Source of the DNA: Streptomyces sp. WM4235
GTDB lineage: Bacteria > Actinomycetota > Actinomycetes > Streptomycetales > Streptomycetaceae
DNA: 45,106 nucleotides
Reading direction: 5' to 3'
Assembly: GCF_001279725.1 (NCBI RefSeq)
Contig: NZ_LGDE01000431.1
Coordinates: forward strand, 1-45,106
Shown here: piece after piece, positions 23,959 through 33,913 of the stretch
Position numbering within the stretch: the stretch's first letter is position 1
Layout of the letters: each line of letters begins with the position of its first letter
Position numbers and translations under genes: made by a program
The notes under the pieces: model-generated
What the model was told of the DNA's origin: nothing
Databases searched by the model: none
What the model saw: the letters and a program-made list of their open reading frames with translations, nothing else

Positions 23959-25187
23959 TCGCGGTCCCGGGCGCGGCCCCGGCCCGACCGGAGGGAGCGC
24001 ACCCGGCGCGTCAGACGGTGCCATCGCGGATACCGTTCGAGCCTTAGACGGGAGTGCTGGTCGAGTTCCTCCATCAGGCGCTGGGAGCGCTTGTCCACGC
24101 CGAGTTCGTCGAGTACGCGGTCCGCTTCGGCCAGCAGCGCCCCGTACAACTGCCACATCCCGGGCTCGGCGCGGACCCGCTCCAGCAACAGCACGGCGAG
24201 CCGGTCGCGGCTCATCCGGGCGATCTCCAGCTCCCGGGTCAGCCGGCCCTCGGCCTCCTCGGCGTTCGCGCTGACCTGAGCGGTGATCAGCTCGGCGAAG
24301 CTCTCCATCGCGATGGCCAGATGGCCGTACAACTCCTGTAGGGCCTGGGTGACGAGCGGCGGGAAGAGGGTGTCCGCCGGCCGGGTCCTGGCGAGATCGG
24401 TCAAGGTCCGGCAGGACACCCGCAGCACCACCGCGCAGATCTCCAGGGTGTCGAGCCCCGTGCGCAGCACCAGCCGGAAGAGGAGCCCCTCGCGCACCCT
24501 CGGATTCAGTCGCAGGCTGTCCTCGGCCTGTCGGAGCGCGGCGTCGACCAGCGCGATGTCGTTGTCGAGACGTCGTGCCTCGTGCAGCCGGGCGGCGGCC
24601 TTCTCCACCGTGGTGGGACCGCCGAGTTCCGCGCAGATGTGCGTCAGCAGGGTGCTCATGCCCGCCGCGAGACCGGTGATCGCATCGGAGGCGGGACGGA
24701 TCCACACGGGCGGCACGAACAGCACGTTGAAGAGGAGGCCGACCGCCGCGCCGATCAGCGTCTCCAGGACACGGTCCCAGGCGGTGTCGGCGACCCTCGT
24801 GACGCCGAGCACCAGCATCGCGCTGATCGCGACCTCCGGGACGAACTCGCCGGCCCGCACCACGCGGCCGATGACGAGCGAGGCCAGGATGATCAGACCG
24901 AGACTCCACCAGGTCAGTCCGACCAGGGCGCTGAAGCCGATCGCGATCAGCACGCCGGCGACGACGGAGTTCACCCTCCGGATTCCGGTGGTGAGCGTGG
25001 TGTAGAGCGTGACCTGGACGACGAGCAGGGCGGTGAGCGGCGCGGTCAGGGGTGCCGGTTCGTCGCTCACCGCCAGGGCGACGACGTACGAGACGACGGC
25101 AGCCGCTGTCGAACGGATCGCCTGGACGACCGCGGGTTCCCGGTACCGGTGGGCGAGCCGACGGAGAGGTGTGATTGCCAGTGTCAT
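23943..25187 (-). CDS. FUSC / aromatic acid exporter family protein
   Basis: A 414-residue membrane protein with about six N-terminal helices (residues 20-165) and a long helical cytoplasmic half rich in Arg, Leu and Glu, the plan of the aromatic acid exporter (ArAE/FUSC) family. TTLTTGIRRVNSVVAGVLIAIGFS and ETLIGAAVGLLFNVLFVPPVW are typical family segments. It probably exports weak aromatic acids or related compounds. The stop overlaps the convergent GvpU-like gene by 16 bases. It is divergent from the semialdehyde dehydrogenase, with which it may share control. Confidence 0.87.
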   Translation of the reverse strand: MTLAITPLRRLAHRYREPAVVQAIRSTAAAVVSYVVALAVSDEPAPLTAPLTALLVVQVTLYTTLTTGIRRVNSVVAGVLIAIGFSALVGLTWWSLGLIILASLVIGRVVRAGEFVPEVAISAMLVLGVTRVADTAWDRVLETLIGAAVGLLFNVLFVPPVWIRPASDAITGLAAGMSTLLTHICAELGGPTTVEKAAARLHEARRLDNDIALVDAALRQAEDSLRLNPRVREGLLFRLVLRTGLDTLEICAVVLRVSCRTLTDLARTRPADTLFPPLVTQALQELYGHLAIAMESFAELITAQVSANAEEAEGRLTRELEIARMSRDRLAVLLLERVRAEPGMWQLYGALLAEADRVLDELGVDKRSQRLMEELDQHSRLRLERYPRWHRLTRRVRSLRSGRGRARDRDQVSE

Positions 25188-25366
25188 AAGCCCGCCCCTG
25201 CCCAGTCCTCGGCGTGATCAACAAGCGCACCGATCACTCGGCCCACGCGGGGCACACGCGAACGGGGCGGAACGGCGCGCGTCGAGGTCCGGCGCGCTTC
25301 CGGCCCACCGCCCACCCGCGATTGCATCATCGGAGACCGGTGCACCAAGGAAGAGGAGAGCCCCAC

Positions 25367-26779
25367 GTGGCCATTGCGACGATCAACCCCGTGAACGGCG
25401 AGACGCTCCGCACGTTCGACGAACTGACGGAAGACGAGATCGAACAACGGCTGACGCTCGCCGCCGAGACGTTCCGGACGTTTCGGATCACGGAGTTCGC
25501 CGAGCGCGCCCGGCTCCTCGACCGCGCGGCGGACCTCCTGGACGAGGACCAGGACGACATCGCCCGCACGATGACGACCGAGATGGGCAAACCGATCGCG
25601 GCGGCCCGCGCCGAAGCGGCGAAGTGCGCCAAGGCCATGCGGTGGTACGCGCGCAACGCCGAGGGCCTGTTGGCCGACGAGTTCCCGGCCGAGGAGGAGG
25701 TGGCGGACTCCGGGGCCGCTCGCGCCCGGGTCCACTACCGGCCGCTGGGAGTCGTCCTGGCCGTGATGCCGTGGAACTTCCCCCTCTGGCAGGTCGTCCG
25801 CTTCGCGGCACCCGCGCTCATGGCCGGCAACGTGGGTCTGCTCAAGCACGCGTCGAACGTGCCCCAGACCGCGCTGTACCTGGGCGACCTCTTCCGGCGC
25901 GCCGGATTCCCCGCCGGAGCCTTCCAGACGTTGCTCGTCTCCTCCGGCGCGGTCGAGCGGATCCTGCGCGACCCCAGGGTGGCCGCGGCGACCCTGACGG
26001 GGAGCGAGCCGGCGGGCCGCGCGGTCGCCGCCATCGCCGGCGACGAGGTCAAGAAGACCGTCCTGGAGCTCGGCGGCAGCGACCCCTTCGTGGTGATGCC
26101 GTCGGCCGACGTCGAACGCGCCGCGCGTGTCGCGGTGACGGCCCGGGTGCAGAACAACGGCCAGTCCTGCATCGCGGCCAAGCGCTTCATCGTGCACACC
26201 GACGTCCACGACGAGTTCACCCGCCTCTTCACCGCCCGCATGGCCGAACTGACCGTCGGCGACCCGATGGCGGAATCCACCGACGTCGGCCCGCTCGCCA
26301 CCGAGCAGGGCCGCGACGACGTCGAAGGACTCGTGGACGACGCGGTGCGCCGAGGAGCCCGGGCCCTGTGCGGCGGGAGCAGGCCCGAGGCGTTCCCGAA
26401 GGGCTGGTTCTACGAGCCGACGGTCCTCACCGGGATCACCCCCGAGATGCGCATCCACCACGAGGAGGCCTTCGGCCCGGTGGCCACCGTGTACCGGGTC
26501 CGCGACCTGGACGAGGCGGTGGACGTGGCCAACGACACGCCCTTCGGCCTGAGCTCGAACGTGTGGACCCGGGACGAGGCCGAACAGCGACGCTTCGTAC
26601 GTGACGTCGAGGCCGGCGGTGTCTTCTTCAACGGCATGACCGCTTCCCACCCCGCACTGCCGTTCGGCGGAGTGAAGCGCTCCGGCTACGGCCGGGAACT
26701 CTCGGGCCACGGGATCCGCGAGTTCTGCAACACCACGACGGTGTGGCACGCGGCCGAACCGGGCGCCAAGCCCGCGTAG
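25367..26779 (+). CDS. Succinate-semialdehyde dehydrogenase-like aldehyde dehydrogenase
   Basis: A 470-residue NAD(P)-dependent dehydrogenase that would oxidise succinate semialdehyde or a similar aldehyde to the acid. VMPWNFPLWQ is the cofactor-binding start, LELGGSDP holds the general-base Glu, and NNGQSCIAAKRF holds the catalytic Cys268. The C-terminal PFGGVKRSGYGRE is the oligomerisation and substrate segment of the GabD-like group. GTG at 25367 follows GAGGAGAG at good spacing; the frame is open upstream but lacks a site. It ends 4 bases before the convergent VOC gene. Confidence 0.92.
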   Translation: MAIATINPVNGETLRTFDELTEDEIEQRLTLAAETFRTFRITEFAERARLLDRAADLLDEDQDDIARTMTTEMGKPIAAARAEAAKCAKAMRWYARNAEGLLADEFPAEEEVADSGAARARVHYRPLGVVLAVMPWNFPLWQVVRFAAPALMAGNVGLLKHASNVPQTALYLGDLFRRAGFPAGAFQTLLVSSGAVERILRDPRVAAATLTGSEPAGRAVAAIAGDEVKKTVLELGGSDPFVVMPSADVERAARVAVTARVQNNGQSCIAAKRFIVHTDVHDEFTRLFTARMAELTVGDPMAESTDVGPLATEQGRDDVEGLVDDAVRRGARALCGGSRPEAFPKGWFYEPTVLTGITPEMRIHHEEAFGPVATVYRVRDLDEAVDVANDTPFGLSSNVWTRDEAEQRRFVRDVEAGGVFFNGMTASHPALPFGGVKRSGYGRELSGHGIREFCNTTTVWHAAEPGAKPA

Positions 26780-26783
26780 CCGC

Positions 26784-27578
26784 TCAACCGGACGCGCCCA
26801 GCGGCGTGACGATCGTGAACAGGGCGCCGTCCGGGTCCCCGAGCGCGACCCGGCGGCTGTCGCCCGTCGTCCGGACCGGGGAGGCGGTCCGGCCGCCGAG
26901 CCGGACGGCGGTGTCCACGGCCGCCTCCAGGTCGGGCACGTCGAAGTGGATGTGCCAGCGCGGGCGGATCTGCGGATCCGGCGCCTCCTCCACGGCCCCG
27001 CCGCTGATCCGGGCGACGGTGTCGTGACCGCGTCGGATCACCACGTGATCGTGCTCGTACGAGACGTCACAGCACCCCGGGCGCTCGCACGCCCAGTCCA
27101 GGACGTCCCCGTAGAACACGGCGGCGGCGAACGCGTCGCGCGTGCGCAGTTCGAGCGACGCGGCGGCGCGGTGGCGGTGTGCCGTCCAGTCCGGGATGAC
27201 CTCGCCCTGCCAGAAACCGAAGACCGCCCCATCCGGATCCGCGGCGAGCGCGGCGCGCCCGGTGCCGAAGGTCAGCGGGCCCACGGCCATGGTGGCGCCC
27301 CGTTCGCGGACCCGCGCCGAGGTGACGTCGGCGTCGTCGACGGCGAAGTACGGCGTCCAGGCGACCGGGACGCCCAGCCGGCCGGCGAGCGCCCCGATGC
27401 CCGCGATCGGTACCCCGTCACGCATCGCCACCGAGAAACCCTCGCCGAGCCGGGTCGGGCGGAAGGTCCACCCGAGCACGGCCCCGTAGAACGCCTGCGC
27501 GTTCTCCAGATCGCGGGTCATCAGGCTCACCCAACACGGCGCACCGAACACCTCATGGCTTGACGTCGACACCGGCAC
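26784..27578 (-). CDS. Two-domain VOC (glyoxalase-like) protein
   Basis: The 264-residue product has two VOC modules: residues about 10-125 (FGAPCWVSLMTRDLENAQAFYGAVLGWTF, ending ADPDGAVFGFWQ) and about 140-262 (ASLELRTRDAFAAAVFYGDVLDW, ending LGDPDGALFTIVTP). Both repeat the beta-alpha-beta-beta-beta unit seen in dioxygenases, glyoxalases and binding proteins. It resembles the hydroxylase-like VOC group of Streptomyces with no fixed function. The start is GTG at 27578 after GAGAGG. It is convergent with the aldehyde dehydrogenase. Confidence 0.85.
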   Translation of the reverse strand: MPVSTSSHEVFGAPCWVSLMTRDLENAQAFYGAVLGWTFRPTRLGEGFSVAMRDGVPIAGIGALAGRLGVPVAWTPYFAVDDADVTSARVRERGATMAVGPLTFGTGRAALAADPDGAVFGFWQGEVIPDWTAHRHRAAASLELRTRDAFAAAVFYGDVLDWACERPGCCDVSYEHDHVVIRRGHDTVARISGGAVEEAPDPQIRPRWHIHFDVPDLEAAVDTAVRLGGRTASPVRTTGDSRRVALGDPDGALFTIVTPLGASG

Positions 27579-27857
27579 CGACCTCTCTGACGCTCACCCG
27601 GCGCCCACCGTAGCCCCGGCGTCGACGCCAGGCCGCGAGACACGGCCGCGCGGAACGGTGGACGACGCCCGGTCGGAACCCCGCGCCGCGGGGAGTTCCG
27701 CCGGCGGGAAGGAGGCGGCCGGACGTCCGGTGCCGCCATTGGGGTGGGATCGCGGACACCGACCCGTCCGTGCGGTCCCGGCCGTCGAAACAGACTCGAC
27801 CCGCTCGACATCCGGGCGGGCACCCCTTGACTCCGAACCCTGATCCTGGAGAGCGAC

Positions 27858-28727
27858 ATGCGTACTCGCAAGATCGTCATCGCCGCGTCCGTCGTCCTGG
27901 CGGCGGCCGTGTCGGCGCCCGTTCTGGCCTCCGCCGACGGCGGCGACCACGCCATGGACCGAGCGGGACACCGGGCACTGACCGCGATCGGTCTGACCTC
28001 CGATCAGCGGCTGGTGGAGTTCACCGTGGACTCGCCCGCCAAGCCCACCGGCATCGGCAGGGTGTCCGGGCTCCGCGGCGACACCAGGCTCGTGGGCATC
28101 GACTTCCGGGTCCAGAACGAGAAGCTCTACGGAGTCGGCGACAAGGGCGGCATCTACACCCTGAACACCGGCAACGCCAGGGCGACGAAGGTCTCCCAGC
28201 TCACCGTGGGCCTGTCGGGGACGCGGTTCGGGGTGGACTTCAACCCCGCCGCGAACCGTCTGCGGGTGATCGGCAACACCGGTCAGAACCTGCGCCACAA
28301 CCTCGACGACGCCGCCGCCCCGCTGGGCACCACGGTCGACGGGACCCTCACCAACCCCACCACCCCGCCGTCCACCGCCATGGGCGTCACCGGCGCCGCC
28401 TACACCAACAACGACCTGAACGCTGCCACGGCGACCGCCCTCTTCGACCTCGACACCACGGCCGACCGGGTCTCGCTCCAGTCACCCGCCAACGTCGGCA
28501 CCCTCGCACCCACCGGGAACCTCGGTGTGAACGCCGGACCCGACGCCGGATTCGACATCCACTTCTCGCCCAAGCACGGCACCAACCAGGGATTCGCGAC
28601 CCTCGACACCGGCCGCGGCTCCCGCCTCCACCAGATCGACGTACTGACCGGAGCGGCCCGCGACCTCGGCGCCTTCCCCGCCAAGCAGCAGGTCACCGAC
28701 CTGGCCCTGCCGCTGGGCCAGAACTGA
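27858..28727 (+). CDS. Secreted DUF4394 domain protein
   Basis: A 289-residue exported protein. MRTRKIVIAASVVLAAAVSA is the signal peptide, probably cleaved after LASA. The rest matches DUF4394: LTAIGLTSDQRLVEFTVDSP, VGIDFRVQNEKLYGVGDKGGIYTLNTG, GVDFNPAANRLRVIGNTGQNLRHNLDD, and closing strands near LHQIDVLTG. The repeats of about 45 residues suggest a beta-propeller-like fold. Its role is unknown; it is probably cell-wall associated or free. GGAGAG precedes the ATG. A hairpin follows the stop. Confidence 0.88.
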   Translation: MRTRKIVIAASVVLAAAVSAPVLASADGGDHAMDRAGHRALTAIGLTSDQRLVEFTVDSPAKPTGIGRVSGLRGDTRLVGIDFRVQNEKLYGVGDKGGIYTLNTGNARATKVSQLTVGLSGTRFGVDFNPAANRLRVIGNTGQNLRHNLDDAAAPLGTTVDGTLTNPTTPPSTAMGVTGAAYTNNDLNAATATALFDLDTTADRVSLQSPANVGTLAPTGNLGVNAGPDAGFDIHFSPKHGTNQGFATLDTGRGSRLHQIDVLTGAARDLGAFPAKQQVTDLALPLGQN

Positions 28728-28741
28728 TCCACCGCGCGGTG

Positions 28742-28776
28742 GGCCGTTCGGGCGGGGACCGGCCCACCGAACGGCC
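28742..28776. terminator. Hairpin between convergent DUF4394 and RraA-like genes
   Basis: Ten-bp arms GGCCGTTCGG (28742-28751) and CCGAACGGCC (28767-28776) with a 15-base loop, between convergent stops. Confidence 0.75.
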
Positions 28777-28833
28777 GCCGCGCGGGCGGCGGCCCCCCAC
28801 CGGCGAGGGGGAAGGCCCCGACACGTGCGCGTC

Positions 28834-29526
28834 CTACTCCTCGATGGCACCGCCGATGCGCCGCAGGTGCCGCCGGAAGCTGTACGAGGGATCCGCGTCC
28901 CGCAGGACCAGGTAGTCCTCGAAGGCCGTCTGCCGGCGCAACGTCTCGCCCGATCGGATCCGGTGCGCCTGCTCCCGCTCCGTCCCGGCGATCCGCCCGG
29001 CCGCCGTCAGCACCCTCTCGACGTGCTCCGCGGCGACGAACAGCACGCCGTCGACGTCACCGAAGACGAAGTCCCGGCCGTCCACGAGGTGCGCCCCGAA
29101 CCGGGCGGTGACCAGGGCGTCGGCCTCCCGTTCGTCCAGCCGTACGGGTCCGGGCGGGTAGGCGCCGTAGCTGAACACGGGCAGACCGATCTCGGCCAGC
29201 TCCGCGGTGTCGCGGTGCAGTCCCCACACCACCAGACCCGTCACCCCGGCCGCCGCGGCCTCCAGCACCGCCAGGTCACCCACGCACGCCTCGTCCGAAC
29301 GTCCGCCGTTGTCGATCACCAGGACGTCGCCCTCCTCGGCCCGACCGAAGGCCTCCAGGAACACGTCCACGCTCCCGTAGTGACGCACCGGCAGCACCGG
29401 CCCCGCCACCCGGTGCCCCCGTACGACCGCGCCGATGCCGGGCGGTGCGACGCGCAGCGGCGTGTTCGTACGGACACAGGCATCGGCCAGGAGCGGGGTG
29501 GACAGGTCGGCGAAGGCTTGCAGCAT
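28834..29526 (-). CDS. RraA-family protein (HMG aldolase-like)
   Basis: A 230-residue member of the RraA fold, which includes 4-hydroxy-4-methyl-2-oxoglutarate and oxaloacetate-type aldolases and an RNase E inhibitor. The metal and substrate loop is visible as GDLAVLEAAAAGVTGLVVWGLHRDTAEL, with the conserved GxxRD pattern. The aldolase role is more likely than RNase control, because enzymatic members are the common form in actinobacteria, but this is inference. GGAGAGAGGG precedes the ATG. It lies 99 bases downstream of the UvrA-like gene on the same strand. Confidence 0.85.
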   Translation of the reverse strand: MLQAFADLSTPLLADACVRTNTPLRVAPPGIGAVVRGHRVAGPVLPVRHYGSVDVFLEAFGRAEEGDVLVIDNGGRSDEACVGDLAVLEAAAAGVTGLVVWGLHRDTAELAEIGLPVFSYGAYPPGPVRLDEREADALVTARFGAHLVDGRDFVFGDVDGVLFVAAEHVERVLTAAGRIAGTEREQAHRIRSGETLRRQTAFEDYLVLRDADPSYSFRRHLRRIGGAIEE

Positions 29527-29625
29527 GCCCTCTCTCCTTCTCGAAAGAACGGGTTCGATCGCGTACCGCCCTCATCGTGCCCTGCCACCCCCTCCGGCCC
29601 GCCGCGCCGTGTCCGCGCGTCCCCG

Positions 29626-32013
<2,388 letters not shown>

Positions 32014-32298
32014 GCTTATCGCGCTCCATCCGTCGATCGGGGCCGGGCGCCTCGTTCCCTGCCCGCGGGGCTCGATGCCCGTGGACTTCACGCTACGGCG
32101 GGCGGGGCGGGTTTCGCTTCTCCGATCCTGATCGGTCGCGCGGGTCCTGATCGCGCGCGCGGGCACGCGGCCCGTCGGCTCCTCAGCCCGATGTGTACGG
32201 AAGTCGGCCACTACCCGTCGGTACCCGACCGGATCGTGTGTGGGTTTGATAGATGTGGATGCTTCGGATGCGTGCTGGCTCGGCGGGAGGAAACGGTC

Positions 32299-32472
32299 AT
32301 GGTGGAGCTGCCGGTTCCGAGAACACTCGTGTGCGGATACTGCGGGGCCGGGCCGGTCGACGGTGTGGCACGGACGATCGCGGCGGGCCCGGACTTCCTG
32401 ACGGTGACCTGGCACGCGGAGCGGTGCCCGCACTACGCGGCGGATCGGATCCTCGCGGAGGAACCGTCCTGA
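32299..32472 (+). CDS. 57-residue Cys/His-rich small protein
   Basis: The product begins MVELPVPRTLVCGYCGAGPV and continues to WHAERCPHYAADRILAEEPS. One CxxC pair and a HxxxCxH cluster separated by about 27 residues could hold a zinc ion, giving a small zinc-ribbon-like fold. GGGAGGAA lies 8 bases before the ATG, and the start is well placed. Similar short unnamed proteins occur in Streptomyces. It is divergent from the UvrA-like gene. Function unknown. Confidence 0.68.
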   Translation: MVELPVPRTLVCGYCGAGPVDGVARTIAAGPDFLTVTWHAERCPHYAADRILAEEPS

Positions 32473-32628
32473 CCGTCGCCGTCGTCGGTCCGCCGGCGGG
32501 TTCGCGCGGGCCCGGGGACCGCGCCGGTCGGCGGCTGCTCCGGGGCCGCACATGCGAGTGAATCGCACCTGGTCACCGGGCGTATGACGGCTGTAGCCGC
32601 AATGCGTGCGATGTGCCACCGTGGGGTC

Positions 32629-33645
32629 ATGGAGGGGAATCGACACGTACACGCTCACCGTCAGGACCACCACCACCACGAGGGCTCGGGCTTCGGCCGG
32701 CGCCTGGCGCACCTGATCCGCCCGCACGGCCACGAGGCGGCCGACAGGATCGATCCGGCCATGGAGACCTCGCGCGACGGCATGCGCACGCTGTGGCTCT
32801 CCCTGCTCGTCCTCGCGGCGACCACCGTCGTCCAGGCCGTGATCGTGGCCCTGTCGGGATCGGTGGCCCTGCTCGGCGACACCGTCCACAACGCCACCGA
32901 CGCCTTGACCGCCGTCCCGCTCGGCATCGCGTTCCTGCTCGGCAGGCGCGCCGCGAACCGGCGCTACACCTACGGCTACGGCCGGGCCGAGGACCTGGCC
33001 GGGATGCTCATCGTGGCGACCATCGCCGCGTCCGCGGCACTGGCCGCGTGGGCGGCCGTCGACCGGCTGCTGCACCCCCGCGACGTCACCCACCTGTGGG
33101 CGGTGGCCGCCGCCGCGCTCGTCGGGTTCGCCGGCAACGAATGGGTCGCCCGCCAACGCATCCGTACCGGCCGCAGGATCGGCTCCGCCGCCCTCGTCGC
33201 CGACGGCCTGCACGCCCGTACCGACGGCTTCACCTCCCTCGCGGTCCTCCTCGGCGCGGCCGGCTCCGCCGCCGGGTGGAAGGCCGCCGACCCCGTGATC
33301 GGGCTGCTGATCACCGTCGCGATCCTGTACGTGCTGCTCGGCGCCGCCCGGGAGGTGTTCCGGCGGCTCATGGACAGCGTCGACCCGGCACTGGTGGAGA
33401 GTGCGGAGAACGCCCTGCGCTCGGTCGGCGGCGTGCGGGGTGTCGGGCAGGTCCGAATGCGCTGGATCGGCCACGCCCTGCGCGCCGAGGCCGACATCGT
33501 CGTCGACGCGCACCTGACGGTGGTACAGGCCCACGAACTGGCCGAAGCCGCCGAGCACGCCCTGGTGCACGCCGTTCCGCGACTGATCGCCGCGACCGTC
33601 CACACCGACCACACGCCGGTCGGGGCGCGGCCGAGGGTTGCCTGA
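32629..33645 (+). CDS. Cation diffusion facilitator (zinc or similar metal exporter)
   Basis: A 338-residue transporter with six predicted helices. The N-terminus is His-rich (HVHAHRQDHHHHEG), the metal-site motifs are SVALLGDTVHNATDAL (helix 2) and DGLHARTDGFTSLAV (helix 5), and a C-terminal ferredoxin-like domain follows (about 245-330). Both helix motifs keep the Asp and His ligand pattern of zinc-type CDF proteins. It would export Zn or a similar divalent metal. ATG at 32629 is chosen; the frame is open to 32584 and no strong ribosome-binding site decides the matter. Confidence 0.88.
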   Translation: MEGNRHVHAHRQDHHHHEGSGFGRRLAHLIRPHGHEAADRIDPAMETSRDGMRTLWLSLLVLAATTVVQAVIVALSGSVALLGDTVHNATDALTAVPLGIAFLLGRRAANRRYTYGYGRAEDLAGMLIVATIAASAALAAWAAVDRLLHPRDVTHLWAVAAAALVGFAGNEWVARQRIRTGRRIGSAALVADGLHARTDGFTSLAVLLGAAGSAAGWKAADPVIGLLITVAILYVLLGAAREVFRRLMDSVDPALVESAENALRSVGGVRGVGQVRMRWIGHALRAEADIVVDAHLTVVQAHELAEAAEHALVHAVPRLIAATVHTDHTPVGARPRVA

Positions 33646-33671
33646 AGCGGCCTCCCGTCGTTGGGCACGTC

Positions 33672-33875
33672 GTGAACGACACGAGAAGAACCGTTCCGGC
33701 ACCCTGGCCGGGCCTCAGCCCCCGAACCGGCGAGCACCCCCGCCCCTCGGGGACCCCCATCTACGACGCCGTCGTGCGCCAGTGGCGCGAACAGGGCCGG
33801 GAGATCCCGCGCCCACCCTCCCCACCGCGCCGCTGGGCACGGGTGGAGAGCGCCGACCTCTTCCTGCGCGACTAG
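33672..33875 (+). CDS. 67-residue conserved-type small protein
   Basis: The frame starts at GTG 33672 and encodes NDTRRTVPAPWPGLSPRTG, then GTPIYDAVVRQWREQGREIP and an Arg/Pro-rich end SADLFLRD. The GTPIYDALxxxW pattern is familiar from short unnamed Streptomyces proteins. No strong ribosome-binding site is visible. It follows the CDF gene by 26 bases and ends directly at the terminator hairpin, so it may be co-transcribed with that gene. Function unknown. Confidence 0.62.
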   Translation: MNDTRRTVPAPWPGLSPRTGEHPRPSGTPIYDAVVRQWREQGREIPRPPSPPRRWARVESADLFLRD

Positions 33876-33899
33876 GGCCTGACCTTCGGATCAGGCCCT
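33874..33899. terminator. Hairpin with UUCG-type loop between convergent genes
   Basis: Nine-bp arms AGGGCCTGA (33874-33882) and TCAGGCCCT (33891-33899) enclose CCTTCGGA, which can close a C-G pair over a UUCG tetraloop. It begins at the stop of the small protein gene and precedes the convergent siderophore gene. Confidence 0.8.
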
Positions 33900-33913
33900 G
33901 GTCGATCACGGGA

